Shown here piece after piece: positions 1 to 7,887 of a stretch of 64,000 nt of DNA; within the stretch, counting starts at the first letter, position 1, and each line of letters opens with the position of its first letter. The position numbers and the translations under genes are program-made. The notes beneath the pieces are model-generated. The model saw only the letters and a list, made by a program, of their open reading frames with translations. It was not told the origin of the DNA and searched no databases. The stretch comes from Taklimakanibacter sp050251035 (GTDB taxonomy: Bacteria; Pseudomonadota; Alphaproteobacteria; Rhizobiales; Aestuariivirgaceae): assembly GCA_050251035.1 (NCBI GenBank), contig JBFWNN010000024.1, positions 1 to 64,000 on the forward strand, given 5' to 3'.

Positions 1-2
1 GC

Positions 3-1058
3 GACATGCTCACCGGCCACGATCTCGATATCAATACCATGTATGCCTGCATGGCGGGCACGTCGAAGCATGTCGGCACCAGCATGGTGGCGCCCGAGCA
101 TGTCGCCGAATGCCTGGAGATCCTGCACTATGTCGCGGGCGGCGAGGAGAAATGGCGGGCCAGGCCCTTCATCTCGCAATCGAACTGCTTCGTCGTGCCG
201 CCGCTGAAATTCGCCGAGGACGCCTGCCGCTGCCTCGAAGTCGCGGTTCGGGGCGGCATGCCGGTGCTGCTGCTGTCGGCGGGACAGGCGGGCGCCACGG
301 CGCCGGCGGCGCTTGCCGGCACCGTGGCGCAAGCGGTCGCCGAATGTCTCGCGGGCCTCGCTTACGTGAATGCGATCAAACAAGGCGCCATCGCCATCTG
401 GGGGCCCTGGCCCTTCGTCTCCGACCTCAGGACCGGCGCCATGTCGGGCGGCTCCGGCGAGCAGGCGCTGATCACCGCGGCCTGCGCGCAGATGGGCCAT
501 TTCTACCGTCTCACCGTCGGCTCGGCCGCCGGCATGTGCGATTCGAAGCTACCCGACGTCCAGGCGGGCTACGAGAAAGGCGTCACCGCCTCGCTCGCGG
601 CGATGACCGGCATCAACCTCCTCTATGAAAGTGCCGGCATGCATGCCTCGCTGCTGGGCTTCTGCCTGGAGAGCCTCCTCATCGACAACGACATGCTGGG
701 CTCGATCAATCGCAATGTGCGCGGCATCGAGGTCAATGACGAGACCCTGTCGCTCGACGTCATCGCCAATGTCTGCATCGAGGGGCCGGGACATTATCTG
801 GGCCACGACCAGACGCTGTCGCTGATGCAGAAGGAATATATCTATCCGGCGCTCGGCAACCGCATGAGCCCCAAGGAATGGAACGAGGCGGGCAGGCCCG
901 ACATCGTCGAGCGCGCGACGGCGCGCAAGACGGAAATCCTCACCACCTATTATCCGGACTACATCCCGGAAGCGATCGACGACCTCATCCGCTCGAAGCA
1001 CGACATCAAGCTGCCGCGCGAGGTCATGCGTCCGGGCGATCCCCGGTGGTTCACATAA
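3..1058 (+). CDS. trimethylamine methyltransferase (MttB) family protein, 5' truncated
   Basis: C-terminal 352 residues of an MttB-superfamily methyltransferase; the reading frame is open to the left edge, so the true start lies outside. These TIM-barrel enzymes move a methyl group from a quaternary or tertiary amine to a corrinoid protein. The frame contains no internal TAG, so this is a non-pyrrolysine member, a branch that includes glycine-betaine methyltransferases; the substrate here is not visible. A matching corrinoid protein lies at 21526-22230 and homocysteine methyltransferase homologues at 3367 and 26830, so methyl transfer to folate or homocysteine is plausible. The next gene is convergent. 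Family assignment is firm, substrate is not. Confidence 0.85.
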   Translation, partial: DMLTGHDLDINTMYACMAGTSKHVGTSMVAPEHVAECLEILHYVAGGEEKWRARPFISQSNCFVVPPLKFAEDACRCLEVAVRGGMPVLLLSAGQAGATAPAALAGTVAQAVAECLAGLAYVNAIKQGAIAIWGPWPFVSDLRTGAMSGGSGEQALITAACAQMGHFYRLTVGSAAGMCDSKLPDVQAGYEKGVTASLAAMTGINLLYESAGMHASLLGFCLESLLIDNDMLGSINRNVRGIEVNDETLSLDVIANVCIEGPGHYLGHDQTLSLMQKEYIYPALGNRMSPKEWNEAGRPDIVERATARKTEILTTYYPDYIPEAIDDLIRSKHDIKLPREVMRPGDPRWFT

Positions 1059-1089
1059 GGCTTCCCCAGGGCGACCCGGACCGCGGCGC

Positions 1090-1587
1090 TCAGAAGATCG
1101 GGTGGTGGGTGAAGAGCGGCGCATTGGCGCCGGTCGGGACCAGGAGCTCCTCCAGCTTGTCCAGCGCCCTGGCGATTGCGCCGGGGCGTTTGCTCGAGTC
1201 CAGATCCCGTTTGATCTCGACAATGGCCTCGTTGGCCGCGTCGAGGCGGCGCGCCAGCGTCGCGGCGACATAAGCCAAGGCCGCCACGTTCTCGGCAAAC
1301 AGCGAGGACGCCTTGACGACATGGAATTCGGACCGCTCCACGGCGCGCACGTCGGCGGTATGCGGCTTGTCGAGGATGACGGCCAGCTCGCCGAATACCG
1401 CGCCGGGATCGGAGACCTTGGCGATCTGCAGGTCGTCCCTGACCACCTCGACGACACCTTGCCGAAGAATGAACAGCTGCCCGGTCGCGGAGCCCGCCGC
1501 CAGCACGGTTTGTCCCGGTTCGAAAGTCGATACCGGGAGGGAAGCGAGACTTTTCTGAAACGCGGCAAGGTCCGGAATGAACGCCAT
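1090..1587 (-). CDS. cyclic nucleotide-binding domain protein
   Basis: 165 residues. One cyclic-nucleotide-binding (CAP_ED) beta roll occupies roughly residues 15-115, including the FEPGQTVL opening and the GAVFGELAVI phosphate-binding-cassette-like segment, followed by an alpha-helical tail rich in charged residues. There is no helix-turn-helix, so it is unlikely to be a CRP-type transcription factor; a stand-alone sensor or partner-binding protein is more likely. The start at 1587 is preceded by GAGGAG at good spacing; the frame stays open further upstream but that part overlaps the shadow of the neighbouring gene. It lies downstream of the ArsR/AHSA1 pair on the same strand, about 90 bases away, probably as a separate unit. 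Confidence 0.8.
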   Translation of the reverse strand: MAFIPDLAAFQKSLASLPVSTFEPGQTVLAAGSATGQLFILRQGVVEVVRDDLQIAKVSDPGAVFGELAVILDKPHTADVRAVERSEFHVVKASSLFAENVAALAYVAATLARRLDAANEAIVEIKRDLDSSKRPGAIARALDKLEELLVPTGANAPLFTHHPIF

Positions 1588-1679
1588 CTTGGTCTCCTCG
1601 TGAGCGTCAATTGCCCCGAGGAATATTGCCATAGTCGGCTGTCTCGACAAATCCCTCCCGGCTTTCGCCGCGCCGAGGT

Positions 1680-2159
1680 TCAGCTGGAGACCTTTCCCGC
1701 CTTGATATAGTCCACGAGCTGGTCGAGCACCGTGCCCCAGCCTTCGTGGAAGCCCATCTCCTCGTGCTGCTTGCGGCCCGCCTCGTCGCGATGGATCGCC
1801 ATCGCCGTGTAGCGGGTGCCCTTGCCTTCGTCCTTCAGCAGCAGATAGGCGGTGAAGAAGGGTTTCTCGGACGGGCGATAGCCGGGAAGGAGCGCGTCCG
1901 TCCACACGAAGCGCTCTTCCGGCACCACTTCCAGATAGCAGCCGATATTGGGATACTCCTGGCCCTCGGGCGAGCGCATCACCGTGCGGAAGATGCCGCC
2001 CGGCCGGAGGTCGATCTCGCAATCGGTGATCGTCCAGGGCTTGGGCACGAACCAGTTCACGACATGCTTGGGCGTGGTCCACGCCTTCCAGACGAGGCGG
2101 CGCGGCACGTCGACGACACGATCGAGGACGAGATCGAGCTTGGGGTCGGGCGTGATCAT
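1680..2159 (-). CDS. SRPBCC (AHSA1-like) domain protein
   Basis: 159 residues with an activator-of-Hsp90-ATPase-homologue (AHSA1/CalC, START-like) fold over almost the whole length; the opening VFDAPRRLVWKAWT-like segment (VVDVPRRLVWKAWT) and the GGIFRTVMRSPEG strand are typical. Members bind hydrophobic small molecules, and in bacteria they are often encoded with an ArsR repressor. The start ATG overlaps the stop of the upstream arsR-type gene by four bases, so the pair is translationally coupled and very probably co-transcribed. Ligand unknown. Confidence 0.85.
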   Translation of the reverse strand: MITPDPKLDLVLDRVVDVPRRLVWKAWTTPKHVVNWFVPKPWTITDCEIDLRPGGIFRTVMRSPEGQEYPNIGCYLEVVPEERFVWTDALLPGYRPSEKPFFTAYLLLKDEGKGTRYTAMAIHRDEAGRKQHEEMGFHEGWGTVLDQLVDYIKAGKVSS

Positions 2160-2509
2160 TCTTCAGTCTCCTTCATGGTGATCAGATAGGCATCGAGCTG
2201 GTCGAGCCGGGTTTCCCAGAGGCGGCGCTGGCGTCCGAGCCAGTCCTCGGCGAGCTTGAGGCGCCCCGGCACGATCGCGTAGGTGCGCACCCGCCCCGCC
2301 TTGCGCGACGAGACCAGGCCCGAGCGCTCGAGGATCTTCAGATGCTCGACAAAGGAGGGCAGCGCCATCTTGAAGGGCGCGGCGAGCTCGCTCACCGACC
2401 CCGGCCGCGTGCTCAGACGCTCGAGCACGCGGCGCCGGGTCGGGTCGGCGAGCGCGCGGAAGACGCCGTCGATCGACGAGGCGGAATTTTGTCGTGCTGC
2501 CAAAGCCAT
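2156..2509 (-). CDS. ArsR-family transcriptional regulator
   Basis: 117 residues with a winged helix-turn-helix over residues about 10-95 (VFRALADPTRRRVLERL, SVSELAAPFKMALPSFVEHLKILERSGLV). No cysteine metal-binding motif is present; this is the SdpR-like, AHSA1-associated branch rather than a metal sensor. It probably represses its own operon through the TTAGG-type inverted repeat at 2557-2576, 48 bases upstream of the start. Shine-Dalgarno match before the ATG is poor, so the start is chosen by homology to the family. Confidence 0.88.
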   Translation of the reverse strand: MALAARQNSASSIDGVFRALADPTRRRVLERLSTRPGSVSELAAPFKMALPSFVEHLKILERSGLVSSRKAGRVRTYAIVPGRLKLAEDWLGRQRRLWETRLDQLDAYLITMKETEE

Positions 2510-2556
2510 GGGCGCGGGTCCCTTTTAAAGTCGGGCGCACGCTAGCCCAGGCAAAC

Positions 2557-2576
2557 AGTTAGGGCAACACCTAAGT
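2557..2576. promoter_or_regulatory. candidate ArsR operator (inverted repeat)
   Basis: Arms AGTTAGG (2557-2563) and CCTAAGT (2570-2576) with a 6-base spacer; six of seven arm positions are complementary. It lies just upstream of the arsR-AHSA1 operon, where autorepression would act. Assignment as operator is inference from position and symmetry. Confidence 0.55.
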
Positions 2577-2701
2577 ATTGTCCCCGGCGCCGCGGCACCG
2601 GCAATATCGGCCGGACGCGCCGGCAGCAGGTGTCGCTTACAGGCCGCGACAGGCCGCAAGCATCAGATTGCCAAAGCGGGCGCAAGGTTTAGGTTTGGCC
2701 C

Positions 2702-3370
2702 ATGGACCACCCCGTGCTCAATGCGATCCGGCGCGAAAGCTTCACGCCCCTCGGCTGGTTCGCGCCCAATGAGACCGACCGCGTGCCGGCCGGCACGCGT
2801 TTCGTCGTCCTCATCGGCAATGCCGGGCCGGACATGTTCCGCCGCTTCGCCCGCGAGCGCGATCTCCGGCACGATCTCATGGACGACTGGTGCCGCGAGG
2901 TCATCGGCCGCTTGGCGCGCAACCTCGACGCCCGCGCCGCCTACCCGTTCGACAAGCCGCCTTTGCCCTTCCTCACCTGGGCGAGGCGCGCCAAGGCCGG
3001 CCATGTCTCGCCTCTCGGCATGAACATCCACTCGGTCTACGGGCTGTGGCATGCATTCCGCGCCGCCCTGCTGTTTCCGGTCGCCTTCGACCTGCCCTCC
3101 GCCTCGGCCGGCGCCCATCCGTGCGAGACCTGCGCCGGCAAGCCCTGCCTCAGCGCTTGTCCGGTCGAGGCCTTCTCCGGCTCGGGCTATGACGTGCCGC
3201 GCTGCGTCGACCATATCGCCGCACCCGCAGGCGCCGAATGCATGACGGGCGGCTGCCTGGCGCGGCGCGCCTGCCCCGTCGGGCGGCCTTTCCTCTACGG
3301 ACGCGAACAGATGCAATTCCACATGCGGGCCTTCCTCGCGGCCCATCAACCGCATGGACTTTCCACATGA
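2702..3370 (+). CDS. MMACHC/QueG-like protein with C-terminal [4Fe-4S] motifs
   Basis: 222 residues. The N-terminal part (about 1-130) resembles the cobalamin-handling MMACHC/QueG nitroreductase-like fold: FTPLGWFAP near 14-22, and NIHSVYGLWHAFRAALLFP at 108-126, which parallels the IHPRFGGWFAIRG segment of MMACHC. The C-terminal part has ferredoxin cysteines C141-x2-C144-x4-C149-x3-C153-P and a second set C168, C180, C185, C191-P. It is far shorter than QueG (about 370) and lacks its HEAT tail. The stop overlaps the next gene's ATG (ATGA), tying it to a homocysteine methyltransferase homologue. A role in corrinoid reduction or handling is inference; a plain ferredoxin-like oxidoreductase is the alternative. 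Confidence 0.65.
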   Translation: MDHPVLNAIRRESFTPLGWFAPNETDRVPAGTRFVVLIGNAGPDMFRRFARERDLRHDLMDDWCREVIGRLARNLDARAAYPFDKPPLPFLTWARRAKAGHVSPLGMNIHSVYGLWHAFRAALLFPVAFDLPSASAGAHPCETCAGKPCLSACPVEAFSGSGYDVPRCVDHIAAPAGAECMTGGCLARRACPVGRPFLYGREQMQFHMRAFLAAHQPHGLST

Positions 3371-4284
3371 GCTACGAGCGCATCGCCAGGAAGCTCGCCA
3401 AGAGCGAGACCATCATCATCGACGGCGGCACCGGCACCGACATCCAGAGCCGCGGCGTGCCGATGGCGGGCGAGACCTGGTGCGCCGAGGCCAATCTCAC
3501 CCATCCGGCCGTCGTGCGCTGCGTGCATGAAGACTACATCGCCGCCGGCGCCGAGATCGTGACCGCCAACACCTATCCGACGAGCCCCCTTCTCTTCAAC
3601 GCGCTCGGGCGCGACCAGGATATGATCCGCATCGACAAGGAAGCGGTGCGGATCGCGCACGAGGCTTCCGACGGCCGGGTGGCGGTCGCCGGTTCCTTCT
3701 CGGTGATGCGGCCGATGGAGCCCGGCGTCGACCGGGTGAAGAAATACCGCGAATGGAGCGCGACGGACGCCAAGGCGCTCATGCGGCGAAAGGCCGAGAG
3801 CATGGCCGAGGCGAATGTCGATCTCATCATGATGGAGATGATGCGTGACGCCGACTATTCGCTGTGGGCCACCGAGGCGGCGGTGGCGACCGGGCTGCCG
3901 GTCTGGGTCGGCATAGCGACCGAGCCGCGCGACGACGGCCGGCTGACGGGCTTCGCGCGTCCCGACTGGCTGCTCGAAGACGTCGTGAAGGCGCTGGCCG
4001 CGGCGGGCGCCGATGTCATTTCCATCATGCATACGCTGCCCAATCATGTGGGTGACGCGCTGAAGATCGTGCGCGCGGCCTGGCAAGGCCCGCTCGGCGC
4101 CTATCCCGAAAGCGGCTTCTTCAAGATGCCGGACTGGCAGTTCGTCGACATCATCGAGCCATCCGCCCTCGTCGCCCATGCGCGCGACTGGCAGACGGCC
4201 GGCGCCAGCATCTTCGGCGGCTGCTGCGGCACCAACCCTCAGCATATCAAGGCCTTGAGCACCGCCTTCAGGAGAGCAGCATGA
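3367..4284 (+). CDS. homocysteine S-methyltransferase family protein
   Basis: 305 residues, a single Pfam S-methyl_trans (Hcy-binding) barrel. The N-terminal substrate segment IIIDGGTGTDIQSRG and the C-terminal zinc motif GGCCGTN are both clear. The third zinc ligand, usually the Cys of a GxNC motif, is replaced: the aligned segment is SIMHTLPN, with His222 where Cys is expected. The gene starts inside the stop of the upstream Fe-S gene and its own stop overlaps the next start, so all three form one coupled operon. It could methylate homocysteine from an unknown donor, or a different thiol; the ligand change makes the exact activity uncertain. Confidence 0.85.
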   Translation: MSYERIARKLAKSETIIIDGGTGTDIQSRGVPMAGETWCAEANLTHPAVVRCVHEDYIAAGAEIVTANTYPTSPLLFNALGRDQDMIRIDKEAVRIAHEASDGRVAVAGSFSVMRPMEPGVDRVKKYREWSATDAKALMRRKAESMAEANVDLIMMEMMRDADYSLWATEAAVATGLPVWVGIATEPRDDGRLTGFARPDWLLEDVVKALAAAGADVISIMHTLPNHVGDALKIVRAAWQGPLGAYPESGFFKMPDWQFVDIIEPSALVAHARDWQTAGASIFGGCCGTNPQHIKALSTAFRRAA

Positions 4285-4694
4285 GCGACCGCAAGACCGG
4301 ATCCTGTCTGTGCGGCGCGGTCAAATTCGAGGTGTCCGGCCCCTTGCGGTCGGTCATCGCCTGCCATTGCCAGCAATGCCGCAAGCAGACCGGCAATTAC
4401 ATGTCGGCTACCGGCGCCAAGGACGAACATCTGAAGCTCACCGAGACGCGCGGCCTCAAATGGTATCGCTCGAGCGATACGGCGAAGCGGGGCTTCTGCG
4501 GCGAATGCGGCTCTACCCTGTTCTGGAAAGGCGACGGCCGCGACTACACCGCCATCGCCGCCGGCGCCATCGACGGCTCGACCGGCCTCAGGCTCGCCGG
4601 CCACATCTTCTGCGACGATGCCGGCGACTATTACGAGATCACCGGCGGCGACTACCAGCTCGGCCAGTGGGCAACGGATCCCAAGGCGCCTTAG
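4281..4694 (+). CDS. GFA family (CENP-V/glutathione-dependent formaldehyde-activating-like) protein
   Basis: 137 residues filling the GFA fold. Zinc cysteines are visible in GSCLCGAVKFEV (residues 8-19), CHCQQCRKQTG (28-38) and FCGECGSTLFW (71-81). Some family members bind glutathione-formaldehyde adducts, many have no known reaction. Being the last gene of a coupled operon with a methyltransferase homologue makes a one-carbon role possible but not shown. Its stop overlaps the convergent LysR gene by four bases. Confidence 0.85.
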   Translation: MSDRKTGSCLCGAVKFEVSGPLRSVIACHCQQCRKQTGNYMSATGAKDEHLKLTETRGLKWYRSSDTAKRGFCGECGSTLFWKGDGRDYTAIAAGAIDGSTGLRLAGHIFCDDAGDYYEITGGDYQLGQWATDPKAP

Positions 4695-5617
4695 GCCAGC
4701 GCCGGCGACTCGACCGCCTTCACGCATTCGGCCGCGAACCAGTTCTTGAAGGCCACGACGATGCCACGCCGGGCGCTTCTCTGCGGCACGGTCAGGCAAT
4801 AGGGCTGAGCCAGCGGCAGCGCCTGCTTCACCGGCACGATGAGCCGGCCCTCTTCGACCGCGCGGGCGGCAAAGAGTCCCTGACAGAGCGCGACACCCAG
4901 CCCCGCCAGAGCGAGATCGAGTGCGGCCGCCGACGAATTGACGGTCAGGCCGCGCCCGATCTCCCGGCCGGGCGCCGGCGCGGCCGCCTCGAACCAGTCG
5001 CGCCAGGACGGAAAGGCCGCCGCCGCCGGTCCCCAGTCGGTGTGGATCAACGCCATGCCCATGAGGTCGCTCGGCTCGCCTACCGGACCATGGCGCTTCA
5101 GAAGGTCCGGCGTGCAGACAGGATAAACGGCATCGGCCGCAAAGGGCGCGGCGTCATGCTCGGGATCGGGGAAGCGCCCGTAGGACAGGCGGACATCGAT
5201 GAGATCGCGCTCGAAGGCGATCGGCTCCTCCTCGCCTTTGAGAAAGATGTCGGCTTCGCCGTGACGGGCGATGAAGTCGGGAAGCCGCGACGGCAGCCAA
5301 TTCACCGCCACCGAGGGCGGGACGGAAATGACCAGCCTGGCGCGATGCTCGCTGCCGATCAGGTCGCGGGCGACCCCGTTCAACTCCTCGAAGGCAAGCG
5401 TCAGGCGCGGCAGGACCTCGCGTCCCGCTTCGGTCAGGACCGCGCGGCGGTTGATGCGATGGAACAGCTTGCGCCCGACATGATTCTCGAGGGTCGCGAT
5501 GAGCTGGCTGACGGCGGCGGGCGAGACCGCCAGTTCCTCGGCCGCCGCGACGAAGCTTCCGGTCCGGGCCGCCGCCTCGAAGGCCTGCAATGTTCGCAAG
5601 GAGGGAAGAGCTGTCAT
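4691..5617 (-). CDS. LysR-family transcriptional regulator (GcvA-like)
   Basis: 308 residues. An N-terminal winged HTH (SLRTLQAFEAAARTGSF, SPAAVSQLIATLE at about residues 5-45) is followed by a periplasmic-binding-protein-like effector domain. The segment LPSLRTLQAFEAAARTGSFVA-like start and VGRKLFHRINR are typical of the GcvA/AmpR subgroup. ATG 5617 is preferred to the TTG two codons upstream; neither has a clear Shine-Dalgarno. It is divergent from the desaturase gene across 80 bases holding two palindromes, so it may control that gene and itself. Confidence 0.88.
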   Translation of the reverse strand: MTALPSLRTLQAFEAAARTGSFVAAAEELAVSPAAVSQLIATLENHVGRKLFHRINRRAVLTEAGREVLPRLTLAFEELNGVARDLIGSEHRARLVISVPPSVAVNWLPSRLPDFIARHGEADIFLKGEEEPIAFERDLIDVRLSYGRFPDPEHDAAPFAADAVYPVCTPDLLKRHGPVGEPSDLMGMALIHTDWGPAAAAFPSWRDWFEAAAPAPGREIGRGLTVNSSAAALDLALAGLGVALCQGLFAARAVEEGRLIVPVKQALPLAQPYCLTVPQRSARRGIVVAFKNWFAAECVKAVESPALA

Positions 5618-5628
5618 CGCCAATAGAT

Positions 5629-5651
5629 AAGATTATCTTGTCATTATGACA
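5629..5651. promoter_or_regulatory. two adjacent palindromes in the lysR/desaturase divergent promoter
   Basis: AAGAT-T-ATCTT (5629-5639) is followed immediately by TGTCAT-T-ATGACA (5639-5651); both are perfect around a single central T. The region is AT-rich compared with its surroundings and sits between two divergent starts, as expected for a LysR site. Function is inferred. Confidence 0.5.
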
Positions 5652-5697
5652 TAAATTCTCGTTTTAAGAAAGTCAGAACGCAGCATAGGCTTGCGGC

Positions 5698-6588
5698 ATG
5701 GACCATCGTGAGTTCGTCGCATCCCTGTCGCAGGAGCAGCGCGACCGCCTGACCGCCAAGTCGGACATGCCGGGACTGCCGCTCCTCCTGCTTCATTTCG
5801 GCAGCATCCTCCTGCTTGGCGCCCTGATCGCGATGAAGATTCCGTTCTGGCCCCTGCTCATGATCCCGCAGGGCATAGCGATCGTCTTCCTGTTCACCTT
5901 GCTGCATGAGACGATCCACCAGACAGCCTTCCGCACGGCTTGGCTGAATGAGGCTGTCGCGCGCTGGGCGAGCTTCATGCTGGCGCTTCCCGCCGACTGG
6001 TTCCGCTATTTCCATTTCGCCCATCACCGCTTCACCCAGGATCCCGGAAAGGATCCGGAGCTCGCTTTCGCCAAGCCTGCGACGTTCGGCCAATATGCGC
6101 TGCATGTGTCGGGCCTGCCGGTCTGGTGGGGGCATGTGAAGACGCTCGCCGTCAACGCCATGGGCCGATGCCGCGACGATTTCGTGCCGCCGAAGGGCCG
6201 GGACAAGGTGCGCCGCGAGGCGCGCGTGATGATCGCGGTCTATGCCGCCATCATCGCCCTGTGCATCCATTTCCAAGCCCCCGTCCTGCTTTTCGTCTGG
6301 ATCCTACCGGCGCTCATCGGCCAGCCTTTTCTCAGGCTCTATCTCCTCGCCGAGCACGGCCGCTGCCCCTATGTCGCGAACATGCTGGAGAACAGCCGCA
6401 CGACGCTCACCAATGCCGCGGTGCGCAAGCTCGCCTGGAACATGCCCTATCACGCCGAGCACCATGCCTATCCGGGCGTACCCTTTCACCGGCTGCCGGA
6501 ATTCCACGACTTGATCGAGGGCCATCTCAAGCACGTGGAAAAGGGCTATGTCAGCTTCCACTCGAAATATCTGAGCGAAAAGACCTAG
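5698..6588 (+). CDS. membrane fatty acid desaturase-type protein
   Basis: 296 residues with hydrophobic segments at about 25-47 and 50-68 and further ones after 175. The three histidine boxes of integral-membrane di-iron desaturases/hydroxylases are present: HETIHQ (70-75), HFAHH (106-110) and HAEHH near residue 255. Substrate may be a fatty acyl chain or another lipid; the short length and HAEHH third box fit the bacterial FA_desaturase family including carotenoid and sphingolipid enzymes. It is divergent from the LysR gene. Substrate cannot be chosen from the sequence. Confidence 0.85.
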   Translation: MDHREFVASLSQEQRDRLTAKSDMPGLPLLLLHFGSILLLGALIAMKIPFWPLLMIPQGIAIVFLFTLLHETIHQTAFRTAWLNEAVARWASFMLALPADWFRYFHFAHHRFTQDPGKDPELAFAKPATFGQYALHVSGLPVWWGHVKTLAVNAMGRCRDDFVPPKGRDKVRREARVMIAVYAAIIALCIHFQAPVLLFVWILPALIGQPFLRLYLLAEHGRCPYVANMLENSRTTLTNAAVRKLAWNMPYHAEHHAYPGVPFHRLPEFHDLIEGHLKHVEKGYVSFHSKYLSEKT

Positions 6589-6651
6589 GCGCTTTCCAAA
6601 CGCCGCTTCGATTGTCGGACCCTGCCGCCGTTATTCTGTTGCGTGAACACG

Positions 6652-6671
6652 AAGATTGTATGTACAATCTT
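6652..6671. promoter_or_regulatory. perfect inverted repeat, candidate GntR/HutC operator
   Basis: Arms AAGATTGTA (6652-6660) and TACAATCTT (6663-6671) are perfectly complementary around a TG spacer. The core TGTATGTACA resembles the TGTA-N-TACA operators bound by HutC-subfamily GntR regulators, and such a regulator is encoded at 13254-14006. It sits about 60 bases upstream of the hydrolase start, a position suited to repression. Confidence 0.65.
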
Positions 6672-6732
6672 TAGCTTCGAACATGCTTTGACCTGCGGGC
6701 GCAACAGCCCCAACAGAACAACAGAGGCATCA

Positions 6733-7710
6733 ATGGCAAGCACCAAGCCCCTGCCGCGACTGGGCGGCAACGGCATTATCGATCTTCACGTTCACATCGG
6801 GCCTGAATTCATCAGGCGGCGCTACAATGCCGCCACCCTCGCCGAAGAGGCGCGCCGCGAGGGCATCGGCGTCGTCATGAAGAATCATTTTCAGCCGACC
6901 ACCGGCTGGATTTCGACAGTCCGCGCGCCAGACGATGCCGTCCCTCTCATCGGTTCCGTTGCACTGAACTTCGCCTGCGGCGGTTTCGACACTCACGGCA
7001 TTCGCTCCGCGCTGTCGGGGCTGAAGACAGATCTCGCCGCATCGGCGCCGGACGCCGCCCGCTTCGTGGTCTGGATGCCCACCGTTTCCGCCGAGGCGCA
7101 TCTCAATCTTTTCAATCGTCGGGATATCGATCTCAACTGGGGGGTCGACAAAGAATACACCGAGTTGATCCCGGAGGGCCAAGGACTGCGTTTGATGCGG
7201 ACAGACGGCGCCTTGAACCCCGGGGCCCTGCGGGTCTTTCAGGTGATCGCCGATCGGGATCTCGTCCTGGCGACCGGTCATCTCGACAGGACCGAAACCG
7301 GCATTCTGGTTGAAAACGCCCATGCCGCAGGGGTCCGCAGAATGGTGCTTACCCACCCCTTGTGGCACGGCATCCAGTTCGACCCGGCCACTCTCGCGCA
7401 GCTGTTCCAACGATACCAGGCGTATTCCGAACTCTGCTTCACCAATCTCGACGTGAACGGCATCGACCATCTGACCATCGACCAGTATGTCGAGGTCATC
7501 CGCACGGTGGGTCCCGAAGGGGTCGTGCTGTCGTCCGATTGCGGGCAAACCTTCACGCCGAGTGTCGCGGACTGCGCGCGAATCTTCTTTTCCATGCTTG
7601 CGGAAAAGGGCGTCACCGAAGACGAGATCATCCAAATGGCGATCATCAACCCACGCCGCCTGCTCTTTGCGCCACGCCATTCGTTCAGCGCTCCAGGCAC
7701 GGGAGGGTGA
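6733..7710 (+). CDS. DUF6282-like metal-dependent hydrolase
   Basis: 325 residues of an amidohydrolase-like TIM barrel. The first metal motif is IIDLHVHIGPEF (residues 15-26), followed by LATGHLDRTE (about 179-188), VLTHPLWHG (203-211) and LSSDCGQ (about 272-278) as further ligand candidates. The ATG at 6733 has AGAGG just upstream; an upstream in-frame GTG would run through the operator. It opens a gene cluster with an importer, an amidase and a HutC regulator, suggesting it opens a ring or amide in the same pathway. Substrate is unknown. Confidence 0.7.
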   Translation: MASTKPLPRLGGNGIIDLHVHIGPEFIRRRYNAATLAEEARREGIGVVMKNHFQPTTGWISTVRAPDDAVPLIGSVALNFACGGFDTHGIRSALSGLKTDLAASAPDAARFVVWMPTVSAEAHLNLFNRRDIDLNWGVDKEYTELIPEGQGLRLMRTDGALNPGALRVFQVIADRDLVLATGHLDRTETGILVENAHAAGVRRMVLTHPLWHGIQFDPATLAQLFQRYQAYSELCFTNLDVNGIDHLTIDQYVEVIRTVGPEGVVLSSDCGQTFTPSVADCARIFFSMLAEKGVTEDEIIQMAIINPRRLLFAPRHSFSAPGTGG

Positions 7711-7887
7711 AAACACCCACGGTTATTTCCTATGTACAAAAGAGACTTAGTGCCCTTTAAATAAGCCATTCTGGACAAAAATAGCCCGAAAATCGGTGAT
7801 CATCGATCGAGTCTTGCCGTTGGCCTAAGTTTGTATATGCTAAGTTAGGCCCGCAATAAATGCGAGGCATTGACGGAGGAAGCGAGC
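7711..7887. promoter_or_regulatory. promoter region with two further TGTA-type sites
   Basis: This 177-base gap is AT-richer than the flanks. CTATGTACAA at 7730-7739 matches the right half of the 6652-6671 operator. AAGTTTGTATATGC at 7827-7840 matches its left half (AAGATTGTATGTAC) at 11 of 14 positions. The second site is embedded in the direct repeat CTAAGTT at 7825-7831 and 7840-7846. Together they suggest a second promoter for the transporter genes under the same regulator. Confidence 0.5.

Noticed and set aside
1..1058. Pyrrolysine-containing trimethylamine methyltransferase
   Set aside because: The frame contains no internal TAG in the visible 352 codons, so a pyrrolysine codon is not supported in this part.
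549..1610. Long minus-strand frame across the mttB-type gene
   Set aside because: It is low-complexity Arg/Ser/Pro-rich translation typical of an antisense shadow in GC-rich DNA.
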